Source: Gottfriedia endophytica
GTDB taxonomy: Bacteria > Bacillota > Bacilli > Bacillales > Bacillaceae_G
Assembly: GCF_017814275.1 (NCBI RefSeq)
Contig: NZ_JAGIYQ010000005.1
Span: 124,001-188,000 of the forward strand
Direction of reading: 5' to 3'
DNA length: 64,000 nt
Shown: positions 60,529 to 64,000 of the stretch, in pieces
How positions within the stretch are numbered: position 1 is the first letter of the stretch
How the letters are laid out: each line of letters opens with the position of its first letter
Notes under the pieces: generated by a model
The model's database searches: none
What the model saw: only the letters and a program-made list of their open reading frames with translations
Told to the model about the DNA's origin: nothing
Translations under genes and position numbers: made by a program

Positions 60529-61395
60529 TTATCCATTTACGATTTCTCCACCATTAACATGAATCACTTGGCCTGATACATAGGAAGATTCTTCACTTGC
60601 TAAATACAAATAGGCAGGTGCAACTTCAACAGGCTGTCCAGCACGCTTCATTGCAGTTGTTGTTCCAAAAGTTGCGACCTGCAATGCATCAAAGCTAGAT
60701 GGGATAAGCGGTGTCCAGATTGGTCCTGGAGCTACTGCATTCACACGAATTCCCTTTGTACTTAAATTTAGTGATAATGATCGAGTAAAAGAAACGATTG
60801 CCCCTTTTGTTGAGGCATAGTCAATTAATTGTTCATTTCCTTTGTATGCGGTAATCGATGCAGTATTAATAATGGCATCCCCAGCTTTCATATGTGATAA
60901 ACAGGCCTTTGATAAGTAAAACATCGGAAAAATATTTGTCGCAAACGTTTTATGTAATTGTTCGGCAGTAATATCTTCAATTCCTTTTTGCGGATATTGG
61001 ACGGCAGCATTATTAATCAAAATGTTAACACCATTAAAAGTGGACATTGTTTGCTGTACAATTTGCTGACAAAAGTCTTCATTTGATAGATCTCCTTTAA
61101 TACAAAGACATTTCCCACCATATGATTCAACATTCTTTTTCGTTTCTAGTGCATCTTTATCTTCATTAAAATAAACAATGACAACGTTTGCTCCCTCTTT
61201 TGCAAAAAGAATGGCTACTGCTTTTCCAATTCCACTATCTCCACCAGTAATAATGGCAGTCTTACCTATAAGTTTATTCGCACCAATATAACTTGGATTA
61301 TCTGTTACTGGAATTGGATTCATTTCATGTTCTATTCCTGGTTGATTTGCTTGATGTTGAGCTGGAAAAGACGTTGGATAGTTAGTTTGGCTCAT
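60529..61395 (-). CDS. Short-chain dehydrogenase (YhxD/YdaD-like)
   Basis: The 288-residue SDR has an N-terminal extension typical of the general-stress SDRs (TNYPTSFPAQHQANQPGIE), then the nucleotide motif TGGDSGIG (about residue 54), NNAA, the catalytic YASTK (about 200), and the ending QVIHVNGGEIVNG. B. subtilis YhxD and YdaD of this kind are controlled by SigB. The substrate is unknown. Two ATG codons lie behind TAGGAGG; the second, at 61395, has the better spacing. Confidence 0.9.
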   Translation of the reverse strand: MSQTNYPTSFPAQHQANQPGIEHEMNPIPVTDNPSYIGANKLIGKTAIITGGDSGIGKAVAILFAKEGANVVIVYFNEDKDALETKKNVESYGGKCLCIKGDLSNEDFCQQIVQQTMSTFNGVNILINNAAVQYPQKGIEDITAEQLHKTFATNIFPMFYLSKACLSHMKAGDAIINTASITAYKGNEQLIDYASTKGAIVSFTRSLSLNLSTKGIRVNAVAPGPIWTPLIPSSFDALQVATFGTTTAMKRAGQPVEVAPAYLYLASEESSYVSGQVIHVNGGEIVNG

Positions 61396-61490
61396 CATAA
61401 TCCTCCTAATAATAAAGTACATCCATAGGATACCCATTCCAGCAGTTGGGAAACACTATGGTAAAAAACAAAAAAGAATGATTAAAACAC

Positions 61491-61549
61491 TTGTCTTTTC
61501 ACTTAAAAACGAATATTATTAATAACTGTTGGTAAAATTATTCGTAATT
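61491..61549 (+). promoter_or_regulatory. Purine permease promoter with two PurBox-like sites
   Basis: TTGTCT (61491-61496) and TATTAT (61514-61519) are exactly 17 bases apart. AAAAACGAATATT (61505-61517) and the inverted AATTACGAATAAT (61549-61537) each match 11 of 13 positions of the Bacillus PurBox (AWWWCCGAACWWT). The pair is arranged inversely about 19 bases apart, as for PurR operators. Confidence 0.5.
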
Positions 61550-61564
61550 ACAAGGAGATTTAGT

Positions 61565-62863
61565 ATGTTTGGATTAAACAAAGCAAACACATCAATTAAA
61601 ACTGAAGTTACAGCAGGGTTAACAACGTTTCTTACAATGGCTTATATTATTATTGTAAACCCGATTATTTTATCTTCAGCTGGTGTACCTTTCCAACAAG
61701 CATTTACAGCAACAATTATTGCGACAATAGTTGGAACACTTTGTATGGCATTTTTAGGAAATTATCCGATTGCTATCGCACCAGGAATGGGATTGAATGC
61801 GTATTTCGCGTATTCTGTTGTCTCAAAAACACATGGAATTACTTATCAGTTAGGTTTCGCAGCAGTATTCGTTACGGGTATTATTTTCTTGCTTTTATCA
61901 TTAACATCTTTCCGTACGAAACTAATTGAAGCAATACCTGACACGTTAAAATATGCGATTTCATCTGGGATTGGCTTATTTATCGCATTTCTAGGTTTAC
62001 GCCTATCACATATCATCGTTGCAAATAAAGACAATTTAGTAGGTTTAGGAAATCTTCATTCACAAGATGTTATCTTAACATTAGTTGGTTTAGGAATTAC
62101 AATAGTGCTCTTTGCTTTAAATGTAAATGGCGCACTGTTTATCGGAATGGCAGTTACGGCAATTATCGCCTATTTTACTGGTCAACTACACTTTAATGGT
62201 GTTATTTCAGCTCCATCACTACCAGATAAAATGATCATTTCTAATCCAATTACTGCTTTTTCAGATGTAATCAGTCATAACTTATACTCCGTTGTATTTT
62301 CATTTTTACTTGTAACAATTTTCGATACAACAGGTACATTTTTAGGAGTAGCCTCTCAGATTGGATTATTAAAAAATAAACAAGAATCTCGTATGGGGAA
62401 AGCAATGATTTCAGATTCCCTAGCTACTACAATCGGTTCAATGTTTGGTACATCACCAACTACTGCATACGTCGAATCAACAGCTGGTGTTGCAGCAGGT
62501 GGACGTACTGGTTTAACAGCTCTAACAGTTGTCGTTTTATTTGCATTCGCAGCTTTCTTTAGCCCATTAGTAAATGCTATTTCCGGGGTTGAAGCGATAA
62601 CTAGTCCATCATTAATTATCGTCGGAAGTTTAATGATTGGTAACGTAAGACACATTGAGTGGGAGCAATTCGAGGAAGCATTCCCTGCTTTTATGGTTCT
62701 TATTACAATGCCACTTACATCAAGTATTTCGACTGGTATTGCACTTGGATTTATTTCTTATCCATTGCTTAAAATTGTTAAAGGAAAAGCAAAACAAGTA
62801 AAACCAATTATTTATGTATTTGCTATTCTTTTCTTAATTAATTTGATCTTTTTTACACATTAA
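61565..62863 (+). CDS. pbuG: NCS2/AzgA-family purine permease (PbuG/PbuO-like)
   Basis: The 432-residue transporter has about 13 helices and AzgA motifs: TEVTAGLTTFLTMAYIIIVNP near the start, then APGMGLNAYFAYS, DTTGTFLGVASQ and the QIGL region. PbuG/PbuO import hypoxanthine and guanine (or adenine) with protons. AAGGAGA precedes the ATG at 61565. No purine riboswitch lies in front; instead PurBox-like repeats suggest control by PurR. The exact substrate cannot be assigned. Confidence 0.88.
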   Translation: MFGLNKANTSIKTEVTAGLTTFLTMAYIIIVNPIILSSAGVPFQQAFTATIIATIVGTLCMAFLGNYPIAIAPGMGLNAYFAYSVVSKTHGITYQLGFAAVFVTGIIFLLLSLTSFRTKLIEAIPDTLKYAISSGIGLFIAFLGLRLSHIIVANKDNLVGLGNLHSQDVILTLVGLGITIVLFALNVNGALFIGMAVTAIIAYFTGQLHFNGVISAPSLPDKMIISNPITAFSDVISHNLYSVVFSFLLVTIFDTTGTFLGVASQIGLLKNKQESRMGKAMISDSLATTIGSMFGTSPTTAYVESTAGVAAGGRTGLTALTVVVLFAFAAFFSPLVNAISGVEAITSPSLIIVGSLMIGNVRHIEWEQFEEAFPAFMVLITMPLTSSISTGIALGFISYPLLKIVKGKAKQVKPIIYVFAILFLINLIFFTH

Positions 62864-62884
62864 AATAATAAATAGTTTAATCTT

Positions 62885-62919
62885 AACGTTTCGCAAAATT
62901 TATTGCGGAACGTTTTTTT
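62885..62919 (+). terminator. Terminator of the purine permease gene
   Basis: AACGTTTCGC and GCGGAACGTT pair around an 8-12 base loop, followed by TTTTTTT. Confidence 0.8.
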
Positions 62920-63006
62920 ATTTTGGTAGGACAGACAGTAGCCTGTACCTTATCCCTATTAGACGAATATAAGTAATATGTAGGTAATTCAAGGAGGTGT
63001 TCCTGA

Positions 63007-63396
63007 ATGTGTAATTGTAATCGTAGTTCTCGTAATGAATGGTCAAATGTTCGTAGCTCTTCTTCACGTAATCGTCGAAGAGAATTTAAAAATTTTGACA
63101 ACGACTTTGATGAAGATGATCGTCGTTTCGATCGTGACTGTGACTTTGATTGTGACTTTGATTGTGATTTTGATCGTGATCGTTGCCACCGCAATCGTTT
63201 TGAAGACTGTGACTTTGATGATTGCCGATGTCATAGATGTTGTTGTCGTAGGCGGAGAAGATGTTGTTGTAGATTTAGAAGACGTCACTGCTTTGGTTGT
63301 ATGAAGCCATTTCTTGATTTTGATTTCACGTTTGCACAACATAATCAACGAGAAGATAATAATAAAAAATCTGAAAATAAAGATAATGATGATTAA
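63007..63396 (+). CDS. Low-complexity Cys/Asp/Arg-rich protein, spore-surface-like
   Basis: The 129-residue protein begins MCNCNRSSRNEWSNVRSS and carries a DRDCDFDCDFDCDFDRDRC tract, followed by CDFDDCRCHRCCCRRRRRCCCRFRRRHCFGC and an acidic/lysine tail. At the DNA level the tract is a 12-base tandem repeat (GACTTTGATTGT and variants). Such Cys-rich, repetitive, highly charged proteins are typical of spore coat or crust, but no known coat protein was recognised. AAGGAGG precedes the ATG. Antisense frames over it are artefacts of the repeat. Confidence 0.7.
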   Translation: MCNCNRSSRNEWSNVRSSSSRNRRREFKNFDNDFDEDDRRFDRDCDFDCDFDCDFDRDRCHRNRFEDCDFDDCRCHRCCCRRRRRCCCRFRRRHCFGCMKPFLDFDFTFAQHNQREDNNKKSENKDNDD

Positions 63397-63485
63397 ACAT
63401 TAAATAAAAATAGACTCAGTTAACCATTATTGTTGATATTCATGCAAGTCCGCCATTTTGCGGATAAATAAAACAGAGTCAAAAC

Positions 63486-63516
63486 AAAAAATCGACTTCA
63501 GCAAGTCGATTTTTCT
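63486..63516. terminator. Bidirectional terminator
   Basis: AAAAATCGACTT and AAGTCGATTTTT form a perfect 12-bp stem with a CAGC loop. It overlaps the last codons of the leftward patatin gene. Confidence 0.85.
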
Positions 63517-64000
63517 ATTTGAAGAAATTCTTGTAGAGCTTCTATTTGTTTTTTTGCGTCTTCATAGCCTTGTTCATACAAATTAACCAAACGATCACGA
63601 TTTCGTTCAATTCGACCAACAACTAGCTTTTGCATAGGACGGATAACAAACACATTTCCTTTTTTCTCTTGTTCTTCAATATATGCAATTTGTTCATTAT
63701 ACATACTATGGCGATTGGCTACTGCTTTTGCCAAATTTGGATACTCTTTAAATTGACGATTCAATAGCCAAGAAGATTTTGATTTCTTTTTTACATATCC
63801 TGCATTTCTAGTCAGCACAACAACATTTTTATGATTTCCATCCATTTCAGATTTCTTCAATGGAATTGGGTCTGCAATGCCACCATCCAATAATTGATAA
63901 GTATCGAATTCAACGATTGGTGCCATTAAAGGAAGTGAGCTTGATGCACGGACTACCTTTAGTAAATCATCTTTTTCACGAATATCATTTTTATCAAAAT
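63498..64000 (-). CDS. Patatin-like phospholipase, C-terminal part (cut by window edge)
   Basis: The frame is open from the right edge of the window to a stop at 63498, about 167 codons. It carries the second half of a patatin domain: VVRASSSLPLMAPIV, then the catalytic DGG in LLDGGIADPIPLKKS, followed by a helical C-terminus (YEQGYEDAKKQIEALQEF). The GxSxG nucleophile motif lies outside the window. Relatives such as YlbK/YqhO are predicted serine acylhydrolases acting on lipids. Confidence 0.85.
   Translation of the reverse strand, partial: FDKNDIREKDDLLKVVRASSSLPLMAPIVEFDTYQLLDGGIADPIPLKKSEMDGNHKNVVVLTRNAGYVKKKSKSSWLLNRQFKEYPNLAKAVANRHSMYNEQIAYIEEQEKKGNVFVIRPMQKLVVGRIERNRDRLVNLYEQGYEDAKKQIEALQEFLQIEKSTC

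Noticed and set aside
63064-63348. Antisense and shifted frames over the DCDF protein gene
   Set aside because: Tandem repeats open several frames at once; only the forward frame with the AAGGAGG site is supported.

Overview
The window looks like chromosome from a low-GC, endospore-forming member of the Bacillaceae (Firmicutes). Evidence: AT-rich DNA, strong AGGAGG-type ribosome binding sites with some TTG starts, intrinsic terminators ending in T runs, a spoVR gene, an adenine-type purine riboswitch, an ArlRS/YkoGH-like two-component pair, and a Cys/Asp/Arg-rich protein resembling spore-surface proteins. The exact genus cannot be fixed from sequence alone. No tRNA, rRNA, CRISPR array, intact transposase or prophage was seen.

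Layout. 0-4 kb: cold-shock gene, then small membrane/hypothetical genes and a GNAT acetyltransferase. 4-14 kb: nutrient transport and nucleoside salvage, with two near-identical LAT-type amino acid permeases, a YhdG-like permease, a putP-type proline symporter, and an SAH/MTA/adenosine deaminase-type amidohydrolase preceded by an adenine-class purine riboswitch. 14-19 kb: TetR + short-chain dehydrogenase, then MarR + nitroreductase + ABM-domain protein, both with palindromic operators. 19-23 kb: cupins, a LysR regulator and a truncated Amj-like flippase. 23-25 kb: hisS preceded by a 17-codon leader ORF with three tandem His codons and a terminator, i.e. a ribosome-mediated attenuator instead of the usual T-box. 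25-33 kb: bglA/RpiR pair, VanW protein, DinB protein, asparagine synthetase and a coiled-coil protein with a structured 3' region. 33-50 kb: small accessory genes, acetyltransferases and many decayed genes (UPF0167, a two-lesion 350-codon pseudogene, spoVR tails, MATE tail, regulator remnant), ending with intact spoVR. 50-54.6 kb: metal-efflux module (CadC-like repressor, P1B ATPase, YnfA-like protein, CDF transporter). 54.7-64 kb: WYL regulator/PhnB-like pair, DinB protein, two-component system, DUF1540 protein, SDR, purine permease with PurBox-like operator, low-complexity Cys/Asp protein, and a patatin gene running off the right edge.

Repetitive structure. A 130-bp GC-rich element with TTGTAATCAAC-type ends occurs three times (3433, 54725, 56538). 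A short hairpin family (AACCACCTA/TAGGTGG) with T runs always on the left recurs at least six times, mostly at 3' ends of leftward genes. A 75-aa orphan protein family has two full copies and one truncated copy. Three decayed copies of the spoVR 3' end lie 3-5 kb from the intact gene.

The two most interesting items are the His-codon leader/terminator in front of hisS (24.4-24.65 kb) and the adenine-class riboswitch in front of the amidohydrolase (11.78-11.9 kb). All functional names come from recognising motifs by eye; no database search was run.
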